Shown here piece by piece: positions 53,407 to 62,253 of a stretch of DNA of 62,745 nucleotides. How positions within the stretch are numbered: position 1 is the stretch's first letter; the number at the start of each line of letters is the position of its first letter. A program made the position numbers and the translations under genes. The notes beneath the pieces were generated by a model that worked only from the letters and a program-made list of their open reading frames with translations, was not told the DNA's origin and searched no databases. This DNA is from Gemmatimonas sp. (GTDB lineage: Bacteria; Gemmatimonadota; Gemmatimonadetes; Gemmatimonadales; Gemmatimonadaceae): positions 1 through 62,745 of the forward strand of contig JANYJW010000023.1 in the NCBI GenBank assembly GCA_025361705.1, written 5' to 3'.

Positions 53407-53435
53407 ACGCCGGCTCCCGCACTGGGAGTCGGCGT
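53407..53435 (-). terminator. Terminator after the zinc-ribbon gene, upstream of prfB
   Basis: A 12-bp stem with one G-U pair (ACGCCGGCTCCC / GGGAGTCGGCGT) has a 5-base loop and is followed on the minus strand by TTTCTC. It lies in the 114-bp gap between the zinc-ribbon gene and prfB, so prfB probably has its own promoter here. Confidence 0.6.
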
Positions 53436-53497
53436 CTTTCAAATCTAGCGGCTCCCTCCCGGAATACAACGGAGCGAGCCGGCGGTCAGCGCCACCC

Positions 53498-54745
53498 TCA
53501 GAAGATCTTCTTGCCGCCGGCGAGCACGTCGTTCAGCGCTTCCTGGAAATGCGTGGTCGTCTCGGCAAACTCCCTGCCAATCTGGTCGCAGAACTCCTCG
53601 TAGCTCTTCTTGATCTCCTCGCGGAAAAGCTCCTTGAGCGTCCCGTTCTTCAGCCCTTCTTCCCGCTTCTGCGGCAGATACGCCACCATGTCCGACACCA
53701 GGGCGCGCGCCAGCCGCTTGGCCTTCTGGTTCGGATCGTTGTTCAAGAACGGGTTGATGACCCGCTTTGGGGCCGCAGGCGCTCCCGGCGCCGTCGACAC
53801 GGGCGCCGACGTCCGTGCGAGCGGAGCAGTCGGACGCGGCGCCGCTTCAACCGGCTGCGTCTTACCGATGTCCACGACGGGTGCGGCGCCAGCGGGCGGC
53901 ATCGTCGGCGCGGCCACCGGCGGCATCATCCGTGGCTGCGTCGTGCGCGGCGCCACGCCGGGCGGCGCCATCATCGGTACGCCCATCGGCGCGGCAGCCC
54001 GCGGAGCCCCAAGCGGCCCCACGCCAGGCGCCACAGGAGGCATGAAGCTGGGACGCGGCATCGTCGGCGCTGCAGCGGCCGGCGCAACGGCCGGCGCAAC
54101 AGCCGGCGGGGGCGTCACCATCGTCGGTCGCAGCGACGGGGCAGCCGGCGCAGGGGCAGCCGGCGCAGGGGCAGCCGGAACCGACATCGGCGTTGCGGCA
54201 GGCGTCGCCGACCGCGGCGGCGTAAACGGCCCGGGTGCCCCCGGTCGCGGTGGCTGTGATATCACGCCAGCCGGCATCGGTGACGGCAAGGGCGGCATGA
54301 GCGGCCGCGGAATCGCAGTCACCGGAGGACGCGAGGGCGGCTCAAACGCGGGAGCCGCAACACTCGGCGCAGTGGCAACAGGCACTGCGGGCGCAGCAAC
54401 CACCGGCATTGCAACCAGCGGCGTCAGTCCGCTTGGCGCACCCGCCGGCGCGCCAGGTAGCGCCACAGGCTGCGCCCCCGGCGCCTCGATCTCACTCTCC
54501 AGCGCCGCCCGCGAAGCGCGCCCCGGAATCCGGGGCATCGTCATCGGCTCAGGCACTGGCGACATCGGTCGCACGGGCGATGCTGGCATCGAGGCACGCG
54601 CCATCGCGGCCCCAGACGCACTCGCGATCGGCGCAATCGTGATCACCCCACCGCACACCGAACAGCGTGCGCGCACGCCGACGGTCGGCACCTTCGACGG
54701 GTCGACGCGAAAGACCGACCGGCATTCAGGACACGTGACGTTCAC
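53498..54745 (-). CDS. Zinc-ribbon protein with long Pro/Ala-rich linker and helical C-terminus
   Basis: The 415-residue protein has an N-terminal MJ0042-type zinc finger (CPECRSVF...RCSVCGG, residues 4-33). Residues about 45-310 are low-complexity Pro/Ala/Val/Met with repeats such as PAAPAPAAPAP, probably disordered. Residues about 325-415 form a charged helical domain (NQKAKRLARALVSDMVAYLPQKREEGL, FREEIKKSYEEFCDQIGREF). Similar architectures occur in myxobacteria and Gemmatimonadota with no firm function. It overlaps the GGDEF-like gene by 4 bp, which suggests a shared signalling role. Confidence 0.75.
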   Translation of the reverse strand: MNVTCPECRSVFRVDPSKVPTVGVRARCSVCGGVITIAPIASASGAAMARASMPASPVRPMSPVPEPMTMPRIPGRASRAALESEIEAPGAQPVALPGAPAGAPSGLTPLVAMPVVAAPAVPVATAPSVAAPAFEPPSRPPVTAIPRPLMPPLPSPMPAGVISQPPRPGAPGPFTPPRSATPAATPMSVPAAPAPAAPAPAAPSLRPTMVTPPPAVAPAVAPAAAAPTMPRPSFMPPVAPGVGPLGAPRAAAPMGVPMMAPPGVAPRTTQPRMMPPVAAPTMPPAGAAPVVDIGKTQPVEAAPRPTAPLARTSAPVSTAPGAPAAPKRVINPFLNNDPNQKAKRLARALVSDMVAYLPQKREEGLKNGTLKELFREEIKKSYEEFCDQIGREFAETTTHFQEALNDVLAGGKKIF

Positions 54746-55740
54746 TGCTCCTCCACCACGATGGCCGCGTTGGGCCCTGCTCCCGGTGGTGCCTCGTCGT
54801 CCGCCGCGAGATCACCGCGACGGTCAATCGTGAACACCGAACCCGTGAGGCTCTTCGCGTAGCTCTTCATCTCAGTCGCCAACTCGCTCACCTGCGACGG
54901 GTGCGTAAACCGCCGTCGCTCGTTGGTCACGACACCAATGGACACCGTCATCAGCGGCACCTTGTGCAGCTGACCGCGACGGTCCTTGCCGAAGTAATAG
55001 CCGGCGCGCCGATCCTGCTCTGAATACTGAAAGGGCACGATGGCGTCGAACACCGACACAATCTCCGCGCACACCTCTTGGACTTCCTCCACCGGAATGA
55101 CGAAGAGAAAATCGTCGCCCCCGATGTGGCCCACAAACCCCCGCTCAGCCACCGTCCCTTTCACCACGTCGTGCAGGATCTTCGACAGGATCCGGATCAC
55201 CCGGTCGCCATCATAGTAGCTGTATCGGTCGTTGTATTCCTTGAAATGATCGAGGTCGGCATAGCACGCGGCAAAGAGCAGGTCCGCTTCGAGCCGCCGC
55301 ATGATCTCGGTCTCGATTTCGAGACCTCCAGGCAGGCGCGTCGACGGATGCACATACGTGTCGCGGTCCGAGCGCCGCAGCAGAGCCTCCACGCGCAGCG
55401 AGACCTCACTCACCGGCGTTCCCTCGCGAATCACCTCATCGGCCCACACGTCAAACGCCGCCGCAAAGGACGTGGGATCATCGCGTACCAGCACGAGCGC
55501 GGGCACAATGCCCGTGAACGAATCCGCCTTCAAGCGCTGACACCCCTTGAGGCCGGCGACGGGATGCGTGCGCGCATCGATGATCGCCAGTCGCGGACGT
55601 GACCGCAGCGCAGCGGACATCAATTCGTCGGCGGAGTTCACCGTCGCCGTCGGCAGGCGGTGCTTCTCGAGCCACGCACGAATCGAGTCCGGTACGGCTT
55701 GGCCGTCCGGCGAAAACACTACGGCGGTCGTGTGCGTCAC
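54742..55740 (-). CDS. Receiver-like/GGDEF protein with GGDDF active-site variant
   Basis: The 332-residue protein's N-terminal 115 residues look like a response-regulator receiver (LAIIDARTHPVAGLKG). A GGDEF domain occupies about 130-305: CYADLDHFKEYNDRYSYYDGDRVI is canonical but the signature is GGDDF (207-211) where active diguanylate cyclases have GG(D/E)EF. The conservative Glu-to-Asp change may lower or abolish cyclase activity, leaving a nucleotide or c-di-GMP sensing role. A short acidic tail follows. The stop overlaps the zinc-ribbon gene start (ATGA). Confidence 0.82.
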   Translation of the reverse strand: MTHTTAVVFSPDGQAVPDSIRAWLEKHRLPTATVNSADELMSAALRSRPRLAIIDARTHPVAGLKGCQRLKADSFTGIVPALVLVRDDPTSFAAAFDVWADEVIREGTPVSEVSLRVEALLRRSDRDTYVHPSTRLPGGLEIETEIMRRLEADLLFAACYADLDHFKEYNDRYSYYDGDRVIRILSKILHDVVKGTVAERGFVGHIGGDDFLFVIPVEEVQEVCAEIVSVFDAIVPFQYSEQDRRAGYYFGKDRRGQLHKVPLMTVSIGVVTNERRRFTHPSQVSELATEMKSYAKSLTGSVFTIDRRGDLAADDEAPPGAGPNAAIVVEEQ

Positions 55741-55878
55741 GCGATCCGTTCAGCTCCTCTCAGGAATCGTAACGTACCCGTTCGGTACGGGCGTGTCAAA
55801 CACAAGGGAGAACACGACTTGCGCTCGCAGTTACACCGTCGCGCGCACTCACATGACACGACCATCCCCCCGCGAAGG

Positions 55879-56778
55879 TCACCTGATGGGCAGGCTGCCC
55901 CGCAACGCGAACCCGCCGCCGCCGCCTTCCAGGCCCTCGACCCGCAACGTCACAAATGCATCGACGCTCGACAGCAGGTGGTTGGCCAGCACTGCGCCCA
56001 ATGCGGCCCGCGCCCCGCGAAACGAGGTATTGCTCCGCCGGATGGTGCGCACATACAAGTCCTGCTCCAGCTGCGCGCCGCGCCAGGACCACCGGAACTC
56101 CGGCCGCACCGCGCGGTCGAGGTAGAAGTTGATCGCGTGTCGGTACTGCGCGCTCTCGGTCGGCGGCGCCAGGTTCGGGTCGGCCCAGTACGTCGTCCGG
56201 GCCAGCAGCCACATGGCACCGTTGTAGGTGTCCGCATCGAGATCCGGGTCCACGTCCCCGCCGGGCTGCCGGTCGAACACGCCGCTCTCGAGGTAGTGCT
56301 CCATGGACTCGTAATAGGCCCACGCCCCCACGGGGCGTGTCGGCCCGTACAGTGCCCGGGCCACGTCGCGCGCCATCCCGCGGTATCTGTTCTGCTGCCG
56401 CTTCGCCTCGGTCCGTTGGTTGGCGAACTCGAGGACGCCCCACGCCTCAAGCGCCAAATAGGCTACAAACCGGTCCTGGTGCAGTACGGCCTGCCCAAGG
56501 CCTGGAAGCACGAGCGACGCAACAGGCGCCCATCGGCGACGCTCGGCGTTCGCCAACCCTGCCCCAATCCGCTCGCCTGAAGCAGCCCCCTCCCCATCAG
56601 GCGCCCCGGCCCCCCAGGCCCGCGTGGCCCGCGTGGCCCCACCGATGCTCGCCACCCCCGCTACCGCGATGGTACCGCGCACCAAAGCCGGACCGTCGGT
56701 GACGCGTTGCGCGCGTGCGTCCGCCCCAGTCAGGGCCCACGCGAGGGCCAGCCCCGCAACACACACGGCGGCCCGCAT
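55879..56778 (-). CDS. Uncharacterised exported protein (DUF5683-like)
   Basis: The 299-residue protein has a signal peptide (MRAAVCVAGLALAWALTGADARA). A hydrophobic segment (APVASLVLPGLGQAVLHQDRFVAYLALEAWG, about 85-115) resembles the PGxGQ start of DUF5683-type proteins. The rest is rich in Tyr, Trp and Arg (YYESMEHYLESG, TYWADPNLAPP) and may lie at the outer membrane. It overlaps the PorV-like gene upstream by a few bases, so the two are co-expressed. No function can be assigned. Confidence 0.6.
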   Translation of the reverse strand: MRAAVCVAGLALAWALTGADARAQRVTDGPALVRGTIAVAGVASIGGATRATRAWGAGAPDGEGAASGERIGAGLANAERRRWAPVASLVLPGLGQAVLHQDRFVAYLALEAWGVLEFANQRTEAKRQQNRYRGMARDVARALYGPTRPVGAWAYYESMEHYLESGVFDRQPGGDVDPDLDADTYNGAMWLLARTTYWADPNLAPPTESAQYRHAINFYLDRAVRPEFRWSWRGAQLEQDLYVRTIRRSNTSFRGARAALGAVLANHLLSSVDAFVTLRVEGLEGGGGGFALRGSLPIR

Positions 56779-57767
56779 CAGAAACCCAAGCGGAGCGTGA
56801 GAAACGTCGGCGGCTCGCCCGCATCGGACGAAAACCCGCCAAAGACGCGCGCGAAGTCGATCCGCAGTTTGCCGCGCACAAAACCAAGGCCAATCGCCGC
56901 CCCCGTGGCGTCGCCGGTCCCCGACACGTAGCCCGCACGCAGGAACAGCTGCTGCTGCAAGCCAAGCTCGGCCCCCACATGCACCGAGGGCTCGTTGAAC
57001 GACGTACGACTCACGATCTCCGCCGCCCAGCGCAGCTCCGCACCGGCGAGCGCCTGCGTCACCGCCGGCACCCGCGCCTGCACGCCCACATGAATGCGTG
57101 TCGGCAGCGGATCGGACTGGGCATTGTCGTTCACCTGCAGCCTGAGCCCCATGTTCCGCAACGCGAGGCCAAACGTCATGCTGTCCGCACGATCCGCCTG
57201 ATACTGCGCGCCCGCGTCAACGCCGTTGGTCGACACGCTGAACGTATTGACGTCGGCGCACGGCCCGGTGCAGTCGAGACGCATCTGCGCCACCTTGTAG
57301 GTTACCCCGGCCCGCAGGCGCGGCCCAAGTGTCGCGGCGTACGTGAGTCCCACCACGACGGAGCGCGGCAGAATCTGGCCGAGCACCTGCCCCGTCAGCC
57401 GGTCCGTGTTGTCCTGCGCGCCAAGGTCGTTGAGCTGCGCGCCTACGGCGAGCACGCCTGCCTTTCCGGCGGGATACAGAAACGCAATCACCGACCCATT
57501 GGCCACCACCGACTTGGCGTAGTGCAGGGCAAGCTCGGGTCGAACGGCGCGCGCTATTCCCGCCGGGTTCGACCAGAGCGACTCCGTGCCCATCTCTGCC
57601 GCCACGCCGGCTTGCCCGCTGCCGACCGTGCGCGCTCCCACGGGGACCAGCAAGAACAGCGCACCTTCCGTCGAAAGACCGCCTTGCGCGCCAAGCGGGG
57701 CGGCGGCGGCCTCCACGGCCAGCATCGCCACCACCAGCGCGCGCACCACGCGACGCGCGCCGCGCAT
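56778..57767 (-). CDS. PorV/PorQ-type outer membrane beta-barrel protein
   Basis: The protein has 329 residues from ATG 57767, with a signal peptide ending near AAAAPLGAQ. The PorV/PorQ family start is clear: GALFLLVPVGARTVGSGQAGVAAEMGTESLWSNPAG. Alternating strands follow to the C-terminal LTLRLGF, which ends in Phe as barrel proteins do. PorV serves type IX secretion in Bacteroidetes, but no other T9SS gene is seen here, so a generic transport or structural role is as likely. An in-frame extension upstream overlaps the Trm112 gene and is not supported. Confidence 0.78.
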   Translation of the reverse strand: MRGARRVVRALVVAMLAVEAAAAPLGAQGGLSTEGALFLLVPVGARTVGSGQAGVAAEMGTESLWSNPAGIARAVRPELALHYAKSVVANGSVIAFLYPAGKAGVLAVGAQLNDLGAQDNTDRLTGQVLGQILPRSVVVGLTYAATLGPRLRAGVTYKVAQMRLDCTGPCADVNTFSVSTNGVDAGAQYQADRADSMTFGLALRNMGLRLQVNDNAQSDPLPTRIHVGVQARVPAVTQALAGAELRWAAEIVSRTSFNEPSVHVGAELGLQQQLFLRAGYVSGTGDATGAAIGLGFVRGKLRIDFARVFGGFSSDAGEPPTFLTLRLGF

Positions 57768-57768
57768 C

Positions 57769-57936
57769 CTACAGCGCGGCGGCCTCATCGACGAGCATGA
57801 CGGGAATGTCGTCGCGCACGGGATAGCGCAGCTTGCACGACGGGCAGTCCAGCGCCTCATCGGCCTCGCGATACGTCAGTGTCCCCTTGCACTTGGGACA
57901 TACCAGGATGGCGAGCAGTTGCGGAGAAAGCGTCAT
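57769..57936 (-). CDS. Trm112/YcaR-family small zinc-binding protein
   Basis: The 55-residue protein has start [18 protein letters not shown] and four cysteines in two pairs (CPKC at 13-16, CPSC at 31-34). It ends [18 protein letters not shown], the characteristic Trm112 PVRDGIPVML segment. In eukaryotes Trm112 activates methyltransferases; the bacterial role is less clear. The ATG overlaps the era stop and the TAG lies just before the PorV start. This gene is easily missed because of its size. Confidence 0.92.
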   Translation of the reverse strand: MTLSPQLLAILVCPKCKGTLTYREADEALDCPSCKLRYPVRDDIPVMLVDEAAAL

Positions 57937-58817
57937 TTCTTCTTGTCGTCCGGAGGCGGCGCGTACCCGAGCCGCGAGAGCGCCACGGGGTTTCGCCGCC
58001 AGTTGGGAAGCACCTTCACATGCAAATCCAGATACACCGCGCTGCCAACCAGCGTCTCGATGCGTTGGCGTGCTGCGGTGCCGATCATCTTGATGCGCTG
58101 CCCGCCGCTGCCAATCAGGATGCGTTTCTGGCTGTCCCGCTCAACGTGCAGCACGGCACGAATGTACACCGGCGCACTCGTTTCGCGGAACTCCTCGATC
58201 TCGCAGGCGAGCGCGTGCGGCACCTCTTCGTCCAGCTGCTCGAGCGCCGCCTCACGCACCGCCTCCCGGGCAAAGAACCGCAGGTGCTGCGTCGACAGGT
58301 CGTCCTCGGGATAGAGAAACGGACTCTCGGGCAGGCGGCTGGCGACGGCGGCGATGAGGTCGGGCATCCCGTCCCCGGTCCGGGCCGACACGAAGACCGC
58401 ATCGGGATGCTGCTCGGCCAACTGCCGCCGCACCGACGCCGACATCAGGTCGCTCTTGTTGATGACCAGCAGCACCGGCGCCTTGGGCGGCCGGTCGAGC
58501 CCGGCGACCACGACCAGCGGCGCCACCGCCTCGTGCTCCACGTCCACGAGGTACACGATCACGTCCGCTTCGTTCAGCGCCGACAACGCCGCGCCCCGCA
58601 TGGATCGATGCAGGTGATGCTTCGGTTCCAGGAGCCCCGGCGTATCGAGAAGTACCATCTGCACGCCGTCCACGCTTCGCAGCCCGACAATGCGGTCGCG
58701 CGTCGACTGCGGCTTGGGGCTGGTAATAGCCAGGTGCTGGCCCACGAGCCGATTGAGCAGCGTGCTCTTGCCGGCGTTCGGCCTGCCTGCGACGGTGACG
58801 ATGCCTGCTTTGGTCAT
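57933..58817 (-). CDS. era: GTPase Era
   Basis: The protein has 294 residues from ATG 58817 ([26 protein letters not shown]). Switch and G motifs are [10 protein letters not shown] and INKSDL. The C-terminal KH domain has [23 protein letters not shown]. Era binds the 3' end of 16S rRNA in 30S assembly. An in-frame extension upstream has no ribosome-site support. It is followed by the overlapping Trm112-family gene. Confidence 0.96.
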   Translation of the reverse strand: MTKAGIVTVAGRPNAGKSTLLNRLVGQHLAITSPKPQSTRDRIVGLRSVDGVQMVLLDTPGLLEPKHHLHRSMRGAALSALNEADVIVYLVDVEHEAVAPLVVVAGLDRPPKAPVLLVINKSDLMSASVRRQLAEQHPDAVFVSARTGDGMPDLIAAVASRLPESPFLYPEDDLSTQHLRFFAREAVREAALEQLDEEVPHALACEIEEFRETSAPVYIRAVLHVERDSQKRILIGSGGQRIKMIGTAARQRIETLVGSAVYLDLHVKVLPNWRRNPVALSRLGYAPPPDDKKK

Positions 58818-58885
58818 CAATGGGAGACGAGTGGTGGCGATGGATCGGACCGGGAGCACCGGAGGCGTGCCCACTGGAATAAACA

Positions 58886-58920
58886 GGCGGGCGGCGCGAC
58901 CGGTAGTCGCGCCGCCCGTC
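58886..58920 (-). terminator. Strong terminator after the repeat lipoprotein gene
   Basis: A perfect 13-bp stem (CGGGCGGCGCGAC / GTCGCGCCGCCCG), extendable by two pairs, has a 5-base loop and starts about 23 bp past the stop at 58943. It is followed on the minus strand by CTGTTTATT. Confidence 0.75.
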
Positions 58921-58942
58921 CTGCGATGGCCAGCGGTCCTGC

Positions 58943-61834
58943 CTAGCGATTGCCGCTGTCGTGATGATCGTCGTTGTCGTGCGGCACAAACACCTTGCAG
59001 CTGGTCGTCGCCGAGTTGCCAGCCACATCCAGCCCACGGTACGTCAGCGTGTACGTCCGGCCATTGCCTCCGCCCGCGCGTTCGGCGCGGAACTGCCCCT
59101 TCACGTCGGCGGTGCCCAGAATCCAGCCCTGGATGTCATTCACCGTATTCCCGTCGCCGACGTCGTCGTCCTCCTCGTCCTTGCGCGAGCTCTCCTTCGC
59201 GTCATCTGGCTCGCTGCTCGTCGCCGAAAGAAGCGTAAAGCCTGCCGCACCCGAGCCCGCATCGGTCAGCGTCACCTTGACGGTGATGTCCACCATCTTG
59301 TGATTGGGCGGCCACAACCGGTCGGGCGATGCGACGCACGAAATCACCGGCGGCGTCATGTCCGACTTGAACTGCGCCGTCACGCTCTTGATCGCGTCCA
59401 TCGTCACGAGGCACGGGCCGGTGCCAGTGCACGCCCCGCTCCACCCGGCAAAGCCGTTGCTCCCGGCAGGCGTCGCGGCCAGTGTCACTGTCGTCCCCGC
59501 CCCGTAGGTCGCCACGCAGGTCGATCCGCAGTTGATGCCGGCTGGAGATGACGTCACGGTCCCGGTGCCAGTCCCGCTCTTCGCAACGGTCAGCGCAAAG
59601 GTCAGGCGCGTAAAGGTCGCCGTCACCGTCGTCGCGGCGCTGATTGGCACCGCGCACGTGGTCCCCGTACATCCCGCCACGCTCCACCCGCTGAAAACGG
59701 ACGTCGACGAGGGCGTGGCAGTCAGCGTCACGCTCGGGCCCATCGCGAACGGCCACGCGCAGGTCGACCCGCAGGTGATGCCCGCCGGCGACGACGTAAT
59801 CGCACCACTGCCCGTGCCCGCCGTGATCACCGTCAGCGGGAACGTGATCCGACTAAACGTCACCGCGACCGCGCGCGCGCCGTTCATCGGCACAGTGCAC
59901 GTCACCCCCGTGCATCCCGCGACGTTCCAGCCCCCAAACAGCGAGGTGGGATCCGGCGCGGCCGTCAGCGTCACCGATGTGCCCGCCGGGAAGCTCGCGG
60001 CGCAGGTCGCGCCGCAGTCAATGCCCGCAGGACCCGATGTGACCGTGCCGCCGCCCGTGCCTGGCTTCGACACGGTCAGCTGGTTCGCCGCGAATGCCGC
60101 CGTTACCGTACTGGCCGCCTGCATGCGTACGACGCACGCATCTGTGCCCGTACATGCCCCGCCCCATCCGGTAAATACAAACGACGGATTCGGCGCTGCC
60201 GTCAGCGTCACCTGCGTTCCCATCGGGAAGCTCCCACCACACACCGGGCCGCACGTAATGCCAGCGGGTAAGGAGCTCACGTTTCCGCCAGCCATGCCCG
60301 TTACCACCAGCGCCACGTTCGGCAACGGTGCCGGGTCGGCCACGGCGGTCCATCCAGCGCCGGTGTTGTACTCGCCCTTGATGCCGCCGTCGCAGCAGTC
60401 CTCAAAACCCACGAGTTCAACCACATGCGGCCCGGCCGTCAACACGGCGGTCCCAAGGAGTCCCCACGCGCCTGGCCCCATCCCGCTCCAGTCGGAGGCA
60501 ATGACGCCACCGTCCACCAGCAGCGCCGCGCCCTTCCCATAGTCCGCGTCGAACCGGAAGGACACTTCCGCCGCACCAAGCGCAGTCATCGCAATGACGC
60601 TGCGTGTCGCGATGTCCTGATGGGCCGCGACGTTGGGCGGCGAGAACAACGGGCCATTGCGCGTGAGGTTGGCCACGCGCACCGGCTGGTTGGTATAGCC
60701 GGCCACGGTGTTCGGTAGGCTGTTGAACGCCGCGGTCACCGAAGGCACAGTCGCCGGGTTCACGATGCTCTGTGTCCAGTAGCGGGTCTCGACGGTGATG
60801 GCGCCGGTGGTCACGGTGCCCGTGTACACCCTCTGAAAGGTCGCCGTCACCGTCTGCGCGCTGCCCACCGTCACGACGCACGTGGGTCCCGTGCATCCAG
60901 GAATGCTCCACCCAACGAACTGCGACGTCGCATCAGGAGTTGCCGTGAGCGTCACCAGCGATCCCCACACGACGCTCGCCGAACAGGTCAGCGTCGTGCA
61001 GTTGATCCCCGCCGGGGTCGAGCTGACCGTGCCACCGCCACTCCCGGCGCGGGCGACCGTCAGCAATACCGCAACCTCGGGCGCTGCCACATTCTCCCAG
61101 GCGCCGCCCACCAGCTTGATGCGCGCGGCGTTGCCGTAGTCGTTTCCGTTCTCGAAACCGATGACCTCAATCGTGTGCATCACGCCAGCGGACAGCGTGG
61201 CCGTCGCCTCGAGCACCGCATCGCTGGTGACCATCACCGGAACGTACGGGTCCGCTGGATTCGCCGGCGCGACCCCAACATCCATGAGCCACGCGCCAAA
61301 CCAGAACGGATCGTTCCAGTTCTCGGCCTGCATCACGCCATCGATGTACAGTGCGCCGCCGGCGAAATCCACGGCGAACTGCACCGTCACGCTCGTCAAG
61401 ACGGTGGGCGTGATGGAGACACGATACCGCGTGGCGACGTTGTTATGCGCCCCGCCGGGATTGCGCACCCCGCCCCAGGTCGTGTCCGGCAGGCCGAGTG
61501 CATTCACGCCAATCGATGCAACGGTTGCAGCCAGATTCGCCGCTGGCACTGGCCCGCTGGTATAGCCCGCTACACCGGTGGGCAGCGCATTGAACACCGC
61601 GGCTGCGGTCGCTGCCGTCGGCAGCGCACCCGGGGTCCACGGCCGTGTGTCGATCGTAATGCCAGTGATCGGAACCAGTCCGGCGGTGGCGTGGGACTTC
61701 GCGCGCACAGCGACGGCGGTCTCTCCTCCCTCGCGGGCCACGGCCACGGGATCGGTGCAAGACGTCGTCAGGGCGATCGCGGCGAACCACGCAAGCGCCA
61801 TCCAGCGACGCGGCGAGGAATTCAGCGGGTTCAT
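58943..61834 (-). CDS. Large repeat surface lipoprotein (two N-terminal modules, five InlB-B-type repeats)
   Basis: The 963-residue protein has a lipobox (AIALTTSC, Cys near residue 26). Two related beta modules follow (about 55-245 and 340-500), each starting with an I-T-hydrophobic-(E/D)TR-x-W element and closing with a GFE motif; module 2 has GFEDCCDGG. Five copies of a repeat of about 78 residues (GGTVTSSPAGI.C....C, VTLTA.P, F.GW...CTG..C.V) resemble bacterial List-Bact/InlB-B repeats, each with paired Cys. The C-terminus has LWPPNHKMVDITV, an acidic SRKDEEDDDVGDG stretch and an Ig-like end. It is probably an outer-surface adhesin or ligand-binding protein. Repeat 1 lies between the two modules. 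Confidence 0.8.
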   Translation of the reverse strand: MNPLNSSPRRWMALAWFAAIALTTSCTDPVAVAREGGETAVAVRAKSHATAGLVPITGITIDTRPWTPGALPTAATAAAVFNALPTGVAGYTSGPVPAANLAATVASIGVNALGLPDTTWGGVRNPGGAHNNVATRYRVSITPTVLTSVTVQFAVDFAGGALYIDGVMQAENWNDPFWFGAWLMDVGVAPANPADPYVPVMVTSDAVLEATATLSAGVMHTIEVIGFENGNDYGNAARIKLVGGAWENVAAPEVAVLLTVARAGSGGGTVSSTPAGINCTTLTCSASVVWGSLVTLTATPDATSQFVGWSIPGCTGPTCVVTVGSAQTVTATFQRVYTGTVTTGAITVETRYWTQSIVNPATVPSVTAAFNSLPNTVAGYTNQPVRVANLTRNGPLFSPPNVAAHQDIATRSVIAMTALGAAEVSFRFDADYGKGAALLVDGGVIASDWSGMGPGAWGLLGTAVLTAGPHVVELVGFEDCCDGGIKGEYNTGAGWTAVADPAPLPNVALVVTGMAGGNVSSLPAGITCGPVCGGSFPMGTQVTLTAAPNPSFVFTGWGGACTGTDACVVRMQAASTVTAAFAANQLTVSKPGTGGGTVTSGPAGIDCGATCAASFPAGTSVTLTAAPDPTSLFGGWNVAGCTGVTCTVPMNGARAVAVTFSRITFPLTVITAGTGSGAITSSPAGITCGSTCAWPFAMGPSVTLTATPSSTSVFSGWSVAGCTGTTCAVPISAATTVTATFTRLTFALTVAKSGTGTGTVTSSPAGINCGSTCVATYGAGTTVTLAATPAGSNGFAGWSGACTGTGPCLVTMDAIKSVTAQFKSDMTPPVISCVASPDRLWPPNHKMVDITVKVTLTDAGSGAAGFTLLSATSSEPDDAKESSRKDEEDDDVGDGNTVNDIQGWILGTADVKGQFRAERAGGGNGRTYTLTYRGLDVAGNSATTSCKVFVPHDNDDHHDSGNR

Positions 61835-61861
61835 TGGGTCCTCATCTTCATGATAAACAGC

Positions 61862-61890
61862 AACTTAAGGACCGTCGACAGGTCGGTCAA
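61862..61890 (-). promoter_or_regulatory. Promoter of the repeat lipoprotein gene
   Basis: On the minus strand TTGACC (61890-61885) and TAAGTT (61867-61862) are separated by exactly 17 bp. The -10 box ends about 27 bases before the ATG at 61834, leaving room for a short leader with AGATGAGGA as a possible ribosome site. Confidence 0.6.
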
Positions 61891-61979
61891 TTCCATGTTT
61901 CTGCTACACTTGACGCGCCAAATGGCGGAAAAGAACCGGTAAACCGTCCAAGAAACGAACAGTGCCCGGTAGAACGAGC

Positions 61980-62014
61980 GAACCCCCCAGCCGATTGAAT
62001 CGACTGGGGGGTTC
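61980..62014 (-). terminator. rRNA operon terminator
   Basis: The stem GAACCCCCCAG / CTGGGGGGTTC (11 bp), one mismatch, then CGAT/ATCG with a 3-base loop, begins 10 bp after the 5S gene. Downstream on the minus strand it reads GCTCGTTCT. Confidence 0.75.
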
Positions 62015-62023
62015 ACAGGGGTG

Positions 62024-62137
62024 CCGGCGACGGCCTACTCTCCCGCGCCCTCTCGGGCGGAGTACCATCGGCGCTGTCAGGCTTAACGACCGTGTTCGGA
62101 ATGGGAACGGGTGTGGCCCTGACGCTCTAGTCGCCAG
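62024..62137 (-). rRNA. rrf: 5S ribosomal RNA
   Basis: This is about 114 nt on the minus strand. The core CACACCCGTTCCCATTCCGA and ACGGTCGTTAAGCCTG are 5S consensus, followed by GATGGTACT and GGGAGAGTAGG. The ends pair as helix I (TGGCGAC / GTCGCCG). It is the last gene of an rRNA operon that enters the window from the right. Confidence 0.95.
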
Positions 62138-62228
62138 CGTATTGGAGACAATGAAACGGGGAAGTGTTCGTGGTCTTCAAATCTATTGATTACGCGTTGT
62201 AATCGCGTGCGCTCTGCGAATATTCCTG

Positions 62229-62248
62229 CCCCTCTCGCGAGAGAGGGG
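62229..62248 (-). other. Hairpin in the 23S-5S spacer
   Basis: CCCCTCTC / GAGAGGGG form a perfect 8-bp stem with a 4-base loop in the 116-bp spacer between 23S and 5S. It is a likely processing site. Confidence 0.55.
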
Positions 62249-62253
62249 GGAGT

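Noticed and set aside
55770..55800. Short palindrome GTACC-cgttc-GGTAC upstream of the GGDEF-like gene
   Set aside because: It has only five to six pairs and no matching regulator nearby, which is too little to call an operator.
56778..57767. PorV-like protein as evidence for type IX secretion
   Set aside because: No PorU, SprA or gliding genes are in the window, and PorV/PorQ-type barrels occur without that system.
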